NCBI RefSeq assembly: GCF_032854445.1
Contig: NC_088305.1
Span: 32,391,645 to 32,455,644 of the forward strand
Direction: 5' to 3'
DNA length: 64,000 nucleotides
Source of the DNA: Liolophura sinensis
Lineage: Eukaryota; Mollusca; Polyplacophora; Chitonida; Chitonidae
Below the pieces are notes generated by a model. It saw only the letters and a program-made list of their open reading frames with translations, did not search any database and was not told the DNA's origin. Position numbers and translations under genes: made by a program. Below, piece by piece: positions 1-11,585 of this stretch; the stretch's first letter is position 1; every line of letters begins with the position of its first letter.

Positions 1-1013
1 TAATGTCACATAGAGCACTCTGAATAATGAATCCAGGGTCATGGCTTAACGTAGCATCTAGAACTCTGAAGCAAGTGACTGAATAATTAGGCTTTTATTC
101 CAGACGAAGGGAAGAACAATGTTTCTTATTTGGGTTGATTAATACATTGATTTACCCCGCCATTTTCGCAGTAAATTTAGTAAACCTCAGTATTAAACTT
201 TTGTAGCATCTTAAAATATTTAGGCGTATAGTAGAAACCAAAATTAATATTAGAAAACAGACAACTGATTTGTCCCATGACTTTATATTCTTCATAAATG
301 TCAACCCTCGGTTTAACACTCACCAACCCCTAACATTACCGGGGGAAGAGGGGAAGGGGTGCAGCGTTTACAGGTCTGGTGACTAGCAGTAGCTACATAA
401 AGACCGAATCAGTTGCTAAGTCCTTTTCCGTCCTGTAGGGAAAAAGTAATAAACCACAGCTCTTGAAATAAAACCAGGCAATGGCATAAATTATGGGTTA
501 CACCACGGCGAAATAAACATTTCCGTCTCCAAACCGAGTGATTATTTTTCAATTTCCCCGATCTGATCTCGGTTAAAGCTTTCCCGCCGCGGCCGAGGCG
601 GGCTTAGTTTCGAGTTCTGCCAGAAGTCAGCTAACATGACGTCAAGCTCATGCTGGCTCCGACTGGGGACGCTGAAGCGAGTTGTAGTCGCCTCCAAATG
701 CTTATTACTCGGCGATATATTTCAAATTAAGCTGCCCAGGCAATATCAGGATATTTTCTTACAGCCCATAGAATCTGTCGTCGTACCCTGGACAGGCAGC
801 GATATTAGTTTTCGATCCTTTACCCAGATTTCCTCGGTTATGATCTCCCGCCAAGTGGGACTCTAGCCGGCTAGAAGAGGCGAACTCGTGAGAGCCGTCA
901 TCAGTTACAGGACACTCGTCAGACTGACATTCACATCTCAGTATTCTCACCAGGCCTGCGGTTTGAAACCATCCCCTGGCTGTAGATCATTTAAATGTAC
1001 AACCGGCCAATAA
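1..1013. other. Non-coding sequence, no gene seen
   Basis: A+T-rich sequence without a convincing coding region. A locally CpG-rich stretch at about 575-900 contains the inverted repeat CCCGCC/GGCGGG (583-602, 8-bp loop). A 76-codon open frame at 636-866 covers part of it, but its composition gives no clear coding signal and it matches no family I recognise. Confidence 0.5.
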
Positions 1014-1327
1014 ATGGCAAACAAGCATTTGTTATATACTGTCACAGCCTAGTGGACGTGGGCAAACAAGCATGTACATTTGTTATAAACTGTCACACCC
1101 TAGTGTACGTCGGCAAATAAGCATATACATTTCTTATAAACTGTCACAGCCTAATGTACCTCGACTAATAAGCATGTACATTTTTTATAAACTGTCACAC
1201 CCTGGCGTACGTCAACAAACAACCATGTACATTTGTTATAAACTGTCACATCCTGGTGTACGTCGGCAAACAAGCATGTACATTTGTTATAAACTGTCAC
1301 ACCCTGGTGTACGTCGACAAACAAAAA
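1014..1327. repeat. Tandem repeat, 51-bp period, about 6 copies
   Basis: The block containing CATGTACATTTGTTATAAAC, then a CTGTCACACCC segment and GTACGTCGGCAAA, restarts at 1071, 1122, 1173, 1224 and 1275. A shorter, more diverged first unit sits at about 1014-1070. Because 51 is a multiple of three, open frames run through the array on both strands as 17-residue repeats. They are not evidence of a gene. Confidence 0.93.
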
Positions 1328-1357
1328 CATTGACAGTTGTAAACGTGACAATGTGTT

Positions 1358-1386
1358 AATCAATCAACCAATCAATCAATTCAATC
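1358..1386. repeat. (CAAT)n simple repeat
   Basis: About seven imperfect CAAT/AATC units, directly downstream of the 51-bp array. Confidence 0.85.
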
Positions 1387-4300
1387 GGAAAGCTTTGGTC
1401 AAGTAGGTCCAATCACATATTATCGCCTACGACTGAATTTTGTTCATGTAAACAAAGTGTTATCGCATCTGAATTTGACTGCCTTACTCCACTCCAACCT
1501 AACTGGGCTATAGACATTATTTTTCACACAGTTTCACGTTTATGTATGCTGAACTCAACATGCATTTTTTTCTTCATTTAGGACGCATTGCAGTGATATG
1601 AGGACAAGTAGAAGACAAACTGAGGGTACTCTGTAGACAAAATTCTGTGACATCACATAGATGTCCGTACAATAACAATAAAATATTTGGTTTTTATCAT
1701 AAATAGAATTGTTGGCTCTGCCTTTCACGCATTTTCTATGGAAGAATATGTGAAGATTTCTTGCAGATGCTACCGAGATCTTGTCCATAAATATTGTCCA
1801 TGTATGAAAACTTTCATGTAATTTTTTTGTAGATGAGGGTAAAACTATGTTAAGAAGTGAGCTTTATACAAGCTCAAAGCGAATTGGGGAAACCAGGCAA
1901 GTTGAAATCCCATTGTCTCAAGGTAAGCACTTCCAGGTAATTAAAGCCTTTGTACTCGATACTTCATGTGGAAAGTCATAACAAGTGAAATGATCGGAGA
2001 CATCGGGGACTGCCATTGGCAGTAATGATAAGTTACTGGGGCTCGGTTTTCTCTACTTAACATTAGCCGGTCCAGTCTCGTCTCTTGTGAGCTGACATTT
2101 GTCAGTCCCCGCAAACATATTTGACAACACACTGGTCGATACATCAAAGGTGCTGTAGATATAATTGCCAAGAAGGATTGGGTGGTTCACAATCGATAAA
2201 GTTTGGAAAGTTGCCGATGAATTATGGGATTTTAGACATTGTAACGGGTTAATTCGGAGAGCTTTAAACAGTTTGAACGTGCCGGGAATATGGGTGATGT
2301 GCCGGGGCTGTCAGAACGGAGTGTGATCCGATCGCCACGGCGATCCTTCTGTATCCGACGCCGTCTGGGAAACTCCCCGCTCACCCAACACGTTTACACA
2401 GCGCCTGTTGTTAATCCAGTTCTAACTCAATCTCGCCGATTTACCCCGAGTCCGTTACAAATTCCACAGAGTCGGGTAAATCTTTAGCTATAGAATCAGA
2501 ACCAATGGTTAATGGCCGCTGACTTCTTCGTCTATTTAATAGCACAACGCGATCTAATAGTATTGGAAACTGTCCAATACCAGACAGAAACTGCGCGGAA
2601 TATCCCATTGTGGTATTACTCTGAGATTCTGGCAATCCCCTACCCCGGTGGTCTCTGCTAGTGCCTTTTGCCATTCATGCCCCGCTCCATTTCCCAGCCC
2701 TGTAACTCTACACCTGACATCCACTCCATTATTTAACAAAACTCTTATTTATTCAGTCCCGATGCAAATGTCAAAACGGTAATTGTGTTGGAAGTCCAAA
2801 ATCGGAATTAGTGTGGAACCTTTTTTCCAACGCCTAAAAGGGAGCATATCCTTATTTATGATGAGTGGAAATTTGATTACACCGAAACAAAGAGGTAAAA
2901 AAATATGGACATTAGCATTTCCAAGGTGCCGATTGCCTTTGATCAGACGGACGATATTCCATTTAATCAATTATCCTAAATTTGGCCTGGACAGAGCCGG
3001 CTGATTATTCCACTGGGAAGACACCGCAGAATGGCTGCTTGGCGTTCACAATTCGTTAACAATAAATATCAGTTAAGTGGCACATTTACGAAGACGGTGG
3101 ATTCATCATCTCATCAAGGCATCCATTGCCGCAACACTGTTACCAGCGGCCTTTCCCCCCAGCTTAATATGAAAGACGTATATATCATTCAACTAAAACC
3201 CTCTTTGTTTTCCCCTACCAAATGAAGGAAATACCAAAAGTACATTCTACAGCCCAAATACACTTTTATAAAATCGAGTAACAGTTATGATGCATCTTGC
3301 GTGCGTTGAAGTATTTATCGCAAGAGATACAAGGTTTATGCATATGCTCATATGTTTGCTGTTCAGGTCAGTGATATTTGTGGATTAAAGATGGTCTGGT
3401 CCCGTATTTCCTCCAGTACGTTAGAGCTAATCTTATGACTCGTGATCTCTTATAGACAGATCTTATACAGTAACGGACTTTCCGGGGAACAAGTTCAGTC
3501 TGCCGCATGGGTAAACGGTCAGCCAATTTGCCCTGCAGGCGGACGTTAACACAATAAGATGTAGAAATGGCCATAGACACACAAATAACCTTCATGATTT
3601 GCGGAAATTAGATTCACCATAAGTTTGTTCTTTACATTACGCCTTTCTCTACAACCAAATAACATCCCAATAAAACCGACAAGCAAGGAACCCATTTGCT
3701 CGTGGAGAACGTAGAAGAGCACTGAGTCGGTGTAAACGACCATGGACGTCCCCCTTCATTGCCGTGATTGGCCGTCACAATCGTCATTCTGCAGAAAGTG
3801 ACAGCATTCCAGAGGGCGACGATGATTGGAGAAAAAACGATCATAACGAAGGACTCGGGTTACAAATGTAAACTTAACGACGACAGAAAACATAACACAG
3901 TCTAGTCATGTCCAAGACCTGATTGTTTAAGATGATTGGATGAAAACGTCGATTATTCCCACCTGTAAAAACTGTCGAACATCTCCAAACTCTTCTCACA
4001 ATTTTTGAGATCATGGATGTTCCGTTTGATGCATGTGAAGCTGGAATTCCCGAATACCGATCCACGGTGACTTCGTAGTGCTATGTAAAGACTAACTAAC
4101 GTTAAATCTAATGTGTTGTGCTATATTTCTTGTGTCACAGGTCAAGCCTGGAAGTTCCGTATAAAAGCACCACCACGCAAAGTTTTTATCATAGAGTGCA
4201 AATAAATGTCAGATATCCATTTAAGTCGAACAGGTGGATCCCACGAATTCGAGTTTGTCACAAAGAGAACGCAAACCTATCCTGCAATCGAACATTGCAA

Positions 4301-4779
4301 AATACTAACAGGGTACCGCTTCGGCAGTTATGATTGCTGTGCTGTTGTCTAATTGTGCACGGATTGATGACATTGTCGGAAATGGTATTAGAGCACACAG
4401 AGAAAACTGCAGGCTCTATAACAATAATCAGATTCTGTACAGATTCAGTATCGTGCTGATCGAAGCACATCACAGAGGACAAGCCTGGTGACAGTCCTAG
4501 TGTTTACAGCAAAGCGTACAAATACAAAAATTCCTTCAACAATATCTAATTATTTTCAAACAAGGAATGCAAGCCACTCAATGCACAAATATGCATTTAA
4601 AGAAATGCAGCATTCAACCAAGTCTTCATAAAATAACTTCCCATGAAAATCGGCTGGGTGGAAGAACTTGCTGACATTCCACAGGAAAGCGATGAACATA
4701 ATTTCGAATTTAATTTAACCTGGTTCGACGACAGCTTTAAGTCAGAAGGTCTGACAGGTACCTGACTAATGTGAGCGAC
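1387..4779. other. Mostly unique non-coding sequence
   Basis: No recognisable gene or repeat apart from the candidate exon at 2290-2475, listed separately. All other open frames here are short (under about 80 codons), overlap on both strands and show no family signature. Confidence 0.5.
2290..2475 (+). CDS. Candidate first coding exon, Arg/Pro-rich, unrecognised
   Basis: Hypothetical. An ATG in a strong start context (A at -3, G at +4) opens a frame of 65 codons. The local sequence is richer in C+G than its surroundings, and the product is basic and proline/arginine-rich with segments such as SPRRSFCIRRRLG and FTPSPLQIPQSR. A good splice-donor match (CGG followed by GTAAAT) begins at 2476 and would end the exon in phase 0 after 62 codons; unspliced, the frame stops at 2485-2487. 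I recognise no domain. Nothing downstream within the next kilobase is an obvious partner exon. It may be chance or a 5' untranslated exon. RNA evidence is lacking, so confidence is low. Confidence 0.2.
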
Positions 4780-4895
4780 CAAATACACGGTACTCAGTAT
4801 AGCAACCGTCAACTGAAATGGACGTTCTGGGTCAATAATTGCAAGGACATTTCTAGAAACAACGTTCAACACATACCGCGAAAGACCTAACAAAG
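4780..4895 (-). repeat. Dispersed repeat R3, copy 1
   Basis: Reverse-complement match to 43565-43690 and to 11470-11585 (minus). The shared core runs from GTTCTTTGGTGG-like sequence through TTGAACG.TGTTTT and CAATTATTGACCC to TTGACGG.TGGTAT. A 118-codon minus-strand frame (4597-4953) crosses it, but the other copies carry stops in the matching frame, so that frame is probably accidental. The class is unknown and could be the 3' end of a LINE or a DNA element. Confidence 0.65.
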
Positions 4896-7800
4896 TATAT
4901 AGGTACGAAATTAAGAAAGACTCATACAAAGATAGACAGCAAAGAGTTTTCAATGATAATGGAAATATGCACGGACTTTGTAGGCGAATGAGTGAAATCA
5001 GTGTCCGTTATGCTAGTTATTATAGTCTATTTCTTTTAGAAAGTCGCCCATATTCGGTCACACTCGCTTCCAAAATTGTCTTTAGTCGGTGTAACGTAAC
5101 AGTTCCAGCTCTACACATTGATATATTGAACGTCCAAAGAAATTGAGGCTAGAATATTTTACTAATTCATAATGTTAAACTCCCTAAGCTTAGTTTCGAC
5201 AGCAAGACTTCATTGCCTTGGGTGACGTCATAATTATTCAAAAGCGTTACATGCTGGACAATGGGTGTGGAGAGTGATTTGTCGTTAAGCCGTTAGAATA
5301 ACCTCCATGCAATAACAAAGCCTACACTATTGCCTCTGCCAATAACTAAATTGCTTTAATTACCTAATATCCATCTCTAAAACCTACCATACTGCGGTGA
5401 GATCATATACTACAAAAAATAGAATAAAATTCACTTAGTAAGGTTATATTATACTAAAACGCGTAAACAGTTTCAAGAATGACAGTGTCAGACACAGGGT
5501 GTACAGTAAATTCAACAGCAGTTCAGGTAGCTGAAGTTACCATCCTTCAAAACATGTTGAACTCCGTCCGATATCCAGTAGGCCACTGTTTCTTTTATTA
5601 ATTATGTTCGTCTTTACCATCGAAACAGAGCATATGGACGTTCAGGGGCAAGGCAGAACATGGCTAAAACATATTTCAATCGAATGCAATCTAATCAAGC
5701 TTTCTAAAAAGTATCGTACTTTATTATTTTAATGAGATTTCACCGAATAACGTATGAAACAAAACGACAATACTTCACAAATGGCTGGTGTGAATCGAGG
5801 CAGCCAAATTGAGAATTTCATCCAATCAAACAAGTTGGTATCAGATTGCCTGACCCAAAATGTTACGTAGCCTTTACCTATTCACTCCATGAAGTGACAT
5901 ATGATAACACAAAACTACTGCATAAGACATCATTTTGAGATCGTTTTAAACGATTTATTTACGTGAAGCCAAAGGGCCATTTCACAAAGTGTTGTGGGAC
6001 AGATCTGTATCATTTACTGACCACCACAGACGTAAAATCAGTAGATTTACAAGCCGTGTAGTATTCAACCACAGTATTACAAATCATGTCAGTCAGCAGC
6101 AAACCATCAAGCCGCATTCTTCTCCACAGCAGACCTTAGCTCTACCTAGACACGCTGTTCAAATTATGCAAATAAATTTTCTGTCGTTTCTGCGGTTTAA
6201 TCAGTATGCAGTTGCTAAATAATAAATATCAGTCAGTGAAAAATTCATTAGGGATGCCGAAGGTTTATGGGAATGATAAGGCGGCATCTCACCGAATAAT
6301 CCTTAAAATTAATTAAATCTTATGATATAATTTTTTTCTCTGAATTTATTAGAACTGAAGAATTTAATTTTTGCCCTTTACCTTTCTCGCAGTCAAGAAA
6401 TGTTTTTTTTTTTCGTTTTCTTTTATAAAATATAGTAAAATTATTGAAACGCTGTGTTTAAGATGAGATGCTTTCCCTGGCGTCCATGATAACTAGGTCA
6501 GCACTGCTCTGATGTTAGAAACCACCACTACAAAATTGAAGCAAAAACCAGCGACAGTCGAAAGCCTAGATCAGCCTGAGTGGTGTTTATATTTATTTCC
6601 ATTTGTTTCAGAATTGAGCATGAATCCATTTGTACAACAATCCTATTGTGATTTTGTGAACATTTAGTAGGGGTCAGAATTAGCGGTACCAGCACAACCC
6701 CTCCGAATCAGGAATACCCCAACCGTGCATCTGCAGGCTACTCGTAAACTGTATAAATGATACAGTAGGCCTACTGTATGAACAATTCAAGCAGTGGAAG
6801 AAATGTGCTTCCAGTTTGTCCATTTTACGGGAAAGCTATTTATCACTTGGTCCTTCATCGCCGATGTCCACAACTTTAATCTGACCTTTGCTACTGTTTA
6901 GACTATTATAAGGGAAATGCCTCTGACAGAAGAGAGCTACAGTGAATGCCGTTAGGGAGCTAGAGTAAACGTGACGTTACCTTGTTGTTGATAATGGAGA
7001 CACGCTAAATCGGTGACAAGATGAAGTTTCACTAAACTTTTACTGGGTTGTGAAAAAATCTAAACAAATATTTAATACCGGTTTAAGATACTTTGAGTGG
7101 TAGTCTTTCAGTGGACATAGTCACTAGTCACACATTAGAACTAGAAAAGTGGTCTAACTGTAAATTCCTTTGCAAGAATGTGGACATCAAACGTATCAAT
7201 GTGTAGAGCTTGGGGGTTACGTGACACCGACGTAACATAGGCAATTCTGGTAGCCAGTTTATATCCAACGTGGCCAGCTAATTCAACCCGACCACTGCAC
7301 TGCTCCTGGCTCGGGTTAAACGGAATTATATCCAGTTATGAAGGTACTTGTCTTTCTGCTTTCCAAGATCTGACTGGCTTAAAACTCCAATCAAAAACAA
7401 GAAATAAACAAATATATAAAAATTTACCATTAAGTTTGACGCTTTATCTTTCATGAGCTGTTTTGCAAATTCAACATATTTGACTCAATACTAGCAATTT
7501 CCTAGCGGCTTTCCATAGTGAAGAATGCGCACTGTGGTACAGTATCATCACTGAAAATTCGTCTTGTCCGATCTGGATGGTGCCGATGTTCAGGAGAGTT
7601 TGCGCTCCGCTGACCCCCATCGATCTGCAATACCTGAATATGTATGGCGATTTCAGCTGATACTGTTCCAAGCTTGTTCCTCGGTGTGGGTATATATGCA
7701 ACCTTTACAAAGATTCATGTAGGCCATACGCGGTGGAATAGGACTTATAGTGCTGTCTGTATATACTTAGGCGAATTTCATTCCTGTTGATGTAAGTAAA

Positions 7801-8359
7801 CGGAAAATCCCAGGTAATCTGAGGAAATACCCAGCATTAAAACTGGACTAATCTATTTAGCATAACAGTTTAAAACTGGCAAGTCAAGGTCATTTGACAT
7901 TTGCATATAAAGATTGTGAGAGGAAATGCGCATGAATACAAGCTGTTAGAAAATCACGGTGTTGTTTTGACGTGCTGTGCTCTCTGCCACTTGAAAATTC
8001 CCGGCGGGTTTGTGCAGAATCTCACTGTTCGTCTTCATGGCTGAATGTATGCTTAATTGCCGCCAATTTCTAAATTCTTATGATATCGTCCTTGTAAAGG
8101 TAGCTATATTATGAATGATAGGTAGTGTTATACGAACCAGACGAGAGTGGCTGGGCGTCACAAATAACCCGGGGGACACAGTCCTGCAGATGGAAACCAA
8201 ATGGGGTACAGATTTATATCACAGCTCTCTTGTCTTGGAACAAAATAACCTTGCCGATATTTCAATTTGAGCTAAGTTATACAACTGCTTTCTGCTGTCA
8301 TCCTTCAATGTCCAAACTCTCAACTCGTAAGCGCACAATCTTGTGCCGATGTCAGATAT
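4896..8359. other. Mostly unique non-coding sequence
   Basis: No gene seen. It contains a T-rich tract near 6400-6415 and the palindrome at 6748-6779, listed separately. Open frames are short and A+T-rich. Confidence 0.5.
6748..6779. repeat. Perfect 20-bp palindrome with alternative hairpin
   Basis: ATACAGTAGGCCTACTGTAT at 6760-6779 is a perfect 20-bp palindrome. The preceding ACTGTAT (6748-6754) can also pair with ATACAGT (6760-6766) across a 5-nt spacer. The same arm could therefore form either of two exclusive hairpins. Confidence 0.9.
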
Positions 8360-8521
8360 CGTGACCACATGAGAATGAATTAAAAGACAGAGCACGTCGG
8401 AAATCCACGACCATACAGAGGAAGCCAGTATGTGTTGGACATTAACTGACATCGATTGCATTCTGACTTTTGGGTGATTGTGCTGCGTTACCACGCTAAG
8501 CACTAGGCCACAGAGGCCCCT
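8360..8521 (-). mobile_element. SINE-A, degenerate 5' part
   Basis: Read on the minus strand, it begins GGGGCCTCTGTGGCCTAGTG, matching the tRNA-like head of the fuller copies at 56609-56869 and 11211-11445, and continues through the CTGGCTTCCTCTG and GTCGTGG.TTTCC blocks. The 3' half is too diverged to delimit. No target duplication was identified. Confidence 0.7.
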
Positions 8522-9568
8522 GTACTCAAAGCATTTATGAATGTCTGCCTACTTAAACCTACTTTAAAATTAACCCGAATTATATCTATACGTAGCTTAG
8601 TTTGTTTAGTTTGCTGTCCAAAGCCAGCTTGAAGAAAGCATCGAAGGCCAAGCAAGTTGTTGAACTTCAACTCCAAGAAAAGATGCTCTGCTTGGATTAA
8701 ATAGGACATTTGTACATTGCCCACATGTTGTGAAAAAGGTTTTTTTTTATAAGCTGGTGTTGTGAATCGCCTATATACTTTTAAATGTCAGGTGCAATCT
8801 TCTTTGTGTCATTTTGTTTGCAAAACTCAAAGATGCACTTTCTCGTGGCTAACATTGTACTCTAACATTGTATATTAGTAAGGTAAGCAGAAAATACATC
8901 TCTGCTTCAGAATGACCTAAATGTTATTTTAAATTGTTTTGCTTTTCACTTATCAGAGAGATAAAAGTGAGGATTCGGTGGAGAGGGTTAAAAGTTTGGT
9001 TTACCTGTTCCGAAATAGACAAATCAGCTTTGAGTCAGATAGGCTTGCTTTTTCAGCTTTGAGCAATGCACGTTTGATTTTCATTTGTCATCGCACGGAT
9101 TACTTGCCCGTATGAGTAAGACAGTTCTGGCTCACCACTATGGGTGAAGATGAAACTGTGGTGTAAAAAATATTTCTTGGACCGTTGCTCGTGTTTGTGG
9201 CAAGCAACCGCGAATTATAAATGTAAGATAGTAACGATTAACCAGAATACAAGGACGACTGCTCTTTGATATGTGTAGTCTTAATACACGGATAAACAAT
9301 ACGTGCGTGTAAACTGTGATGTCTTTAAGGTTTACACAGTATAACAATCTGTCGAGTAACCTTTATGTTGGCACGGTTGTGCACTGTGGGTCGAGGGTAA
9401 CGTATCTGTTGTCCATCAAACATCCGTGGTCAGTGTGAAGATATCCTCATTGAGACGAGAACTTCAAAGGTTGTTCAGGTGACAGTGGCTTTCATGTCGG
9501 TGACAAAACATGGCTCTTGATCAGTGTTCATTTTTGCTTCAAAAGAGGGCCATTCACCTTTGTTCTAG
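8522..9568. other. Non-coding sequence, no gene seen
   Basis: A+T-rich and apparently unique, with no open frame above about 75 codons. Confidence 0.5.
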
Positions 9569-10250
9569 GTGGTACTCGGTTAACGCTGTTCTGGGTACTA
9601 CAGGTTTAACGCTGTTCTGGATATTACAGGGTTAACGGTATACTGAGTACTACAGGGTTAACGCTGTTCTGAGTACTACAGGGTTAACGGTGGTACTGGG
9701 TACTACAAGGTTAACGGTGGTATTGAGTACTACAGGGTTAACGGTGTACTGGGTACTACAGGGTTAAGGGTGGTAGAGTACTACAGGGTTACCGGTGTAC
9801 TGGGTACTACAGGGTTAACGGTGTACTGGGTTCTACAGGGTTAACGGTGTTCTGGGTACAAAAGGGTTAACGGTGGTACTGAGTACTACAGGGTTAACGG
9901 TGTTCTGGGTACTACAGGGTTAACGGTGATACTGAGTACTACAGGGTTAACGGTGTTGTGGTTACCAAAGGGTTACCGGTGGTACTGAGTACTACAGGGT
10001 TAACGGTGTACTCGGTACCACAGGGTTAACGGTGGTACTGAGTATTACAGGGTTAATAGCAGTACTGGGTACTACAGGGTTAACGGTGTTCTGGGTACTA
10101 CAGGTTTAACGGCAGTACTGAGTACTACAGGGTTAACGGTGATACTGAGTACTACACGGTTAACAGTGGTACTGAGTACTACAGAGTTACCAGTGTGCTG
10201 AGTTCTACAGAGTTAACGGTGTACTGGGTCCTACTGGGTTAACCCTGTTT
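9569..10250. repeat. Minisatellite, 26-28-bp period, about 25 copies
   Basis: Repeats of CTACAGGGTTAACGGTG followed by a variable GTACTG(A/G)GTA segment. Unit length varies between about 26 and 28 bp because GGTGTTCTGG and GGTGGTACTGA forms are intermixed. Most units contain the palindromes GTTAAC and AGTACT or a near match. The copies at both ends are the most diverged. Confidence 0.95.
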
Positions 10251-11197
10251 CTGTTCTAAGAAACACGCCAGTTTCTCACTTGTCCATAGAAATCCACCCC
10301 CTGTAGCCCCACGCCCATCCAGCACCCAGACTCTACTTGTGTCCCTCTCTGCCTCCTCCTCCATCAATTCTGATAGTCATCTGCCATAAACTACCCCGTC
10401 TGTCCGTCCGTCCGTCGCTTCACCTCGTCAGCCCCGACTTAACATGGCTACGATCAATAAGTTGAGAGCCTGTCTGGTGGTAAACGCTCTGCCAATCACA
10501 CGTGTTCCTTGTCTTTGATCTCTGTGACCAATCGCCAGGTACAAAGAGCCGGACTAATGGCCTTAGCCTCCTGCCACTCGAACTTAGATTAGATTGGCGG
10601 CGGGTTGCTACATCATGCGTGTTGTACGACACTGCTACAAACATCGCTTGTCTGATAATGCCGCTTTATTCGTCAAACGTCTGGCACTACATTCATTAAT
10701 ATTACTAGAGAGGCACAACACATCGTCTTTCACTGGCATTTACAGCACGTCAGAATGAATTACAACATAACACTGTCTAGCGCGGGTGGAAGAATCAAGC
10801 GTAAGCTCCAAGTCCGACATTCGTATACCACTCATAGACTCCTCAGGGATCGTACCACTCATAGACTCCCCAGGGATCGTTCTCCAAGCCGATATTCGCA
10901 AGATCAGTTTCCAAAGGAATATATCAGAATGATACATAAAATTAATAGTGAATAAGAAAAAAGCATTCCTGTTAGTCACGTCACATTTAGACGTCACAAT
11001 CGAAATAATCAGAATTAAAATTATTAGAATGTGTCCGTTTTTTTAAATGTGTCCGTCATATATGACTTCTTGATGTTTAATGTCTGTTTCAACATTATTT
11101 CGCTCACTCCCCCACTGTATCACATCGTAACAGGCTCATCCCGATGTTCACATATGTGCAGAGCTGCTCACTGGAACATGGCGCTGAAAGCCCAGCA
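10251..11197. other. Non-coding sequence with one short duplication
   Basis: No gene seen. A C-rich patch with TCCGTCCGTCCGTCG lies near 10399-10415, and a 27-bp unit is duplicated at 10828-10881. The open frames here are short and overlap on both strands. Confidence 0.5.
10828..10881. repeat. 27-bp direct duplication, 2 copies
   Basis: ACCACTCATAGACTCC.CAGGGATCGT occurs twice in tandem with a single base difference. Confidence 0.9.
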
Positions 11198-11210
11198 AGG
11201 AAGCTGTTAA

Positions 11211-11445
11211 TTTATTTGTTTATTTGACTGCTATTTTACGTCGTACTCAAGAATATTTCGCTTATACGAATGTAGTGCCAGACGGCGGCCAGCATTATAG
11301 TGGGAGGAAACCCGGACCCTAACACGTACGGCCTGAGAGGAAGCCAGCATGAGATGGACTTGAACTCACAGCGACCGCATTGGTGAGAGGCTCCTGGGTC
11401 ATTACGCTGCGCTAGCGTGCTAACCAACTGAGCCCCGGAGGCCGC
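11211..11445 (-). mobile_element. SINE-A with target-site duplication
   Basis: On the minus strand the element starts GGCCTCCGGGGCTCAGTTGG, with an A-box-like GGCTCAGTTGG, and continues to a B-box-like GAGTTCAAGTCC. These suggest a tRNA-derived head. A conserved body follows, with a 3' end containing GAATATTCTTGAG and an A/T-rich tail. It is flanked by AGGAAG(C/A)TGTTAA at 11198-11210 and 11446-11458 (12 of 13 identical), the expected mark of LINE-type insertion. The middle of the body is shorter than in the copy at 56609-56869. Non-coding. Confidence 0.88.
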
Positions 11446-11469
11446 AGGAAGATGTTAAGTGTCCATGAG

Positions 11470-11585
11470 TCCAAACACACATTCCTATACCATCCGTCAG
11501 CCAGAGTGGACATTATGGGCCAATAATTGCAAAGCCAATTCCCAAAATGAGGTTTAACGCAAACCACCAAAGAACTAAAAAAATA
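11470..11585 (-). repeat. Dispersed repeat R3, copy 2
   Basis: Reverse complement matches 43565-43690 closely, including GTTCTTTGGTGG, GCAATTATTGGCCC and GCTGACGGATGGTATA. It lies beside the target duplication of the SINE-A at 11211-11445, so the SINE may have inserted into or next to a longer R3. Confidence 0.72.

Noticed and set aside
636-866. 76-codon ORF in a CpG-richer patch
   Set aside because: No family, no good promoter, and the minus strand is open too over part of it.
4597-4953. 118-codon minus-strand open frame
   Set aside because: It overlaps an R3 repeat whose other copies have stops in the equivalent frame.
9569-10250. GGGTTA in each unit as a possible telomeric repeat
   Set aside because: GGGTTA occurs once per 26-28-bp unit, never as consecutive TTAGGG, so it is not a telomere relic.
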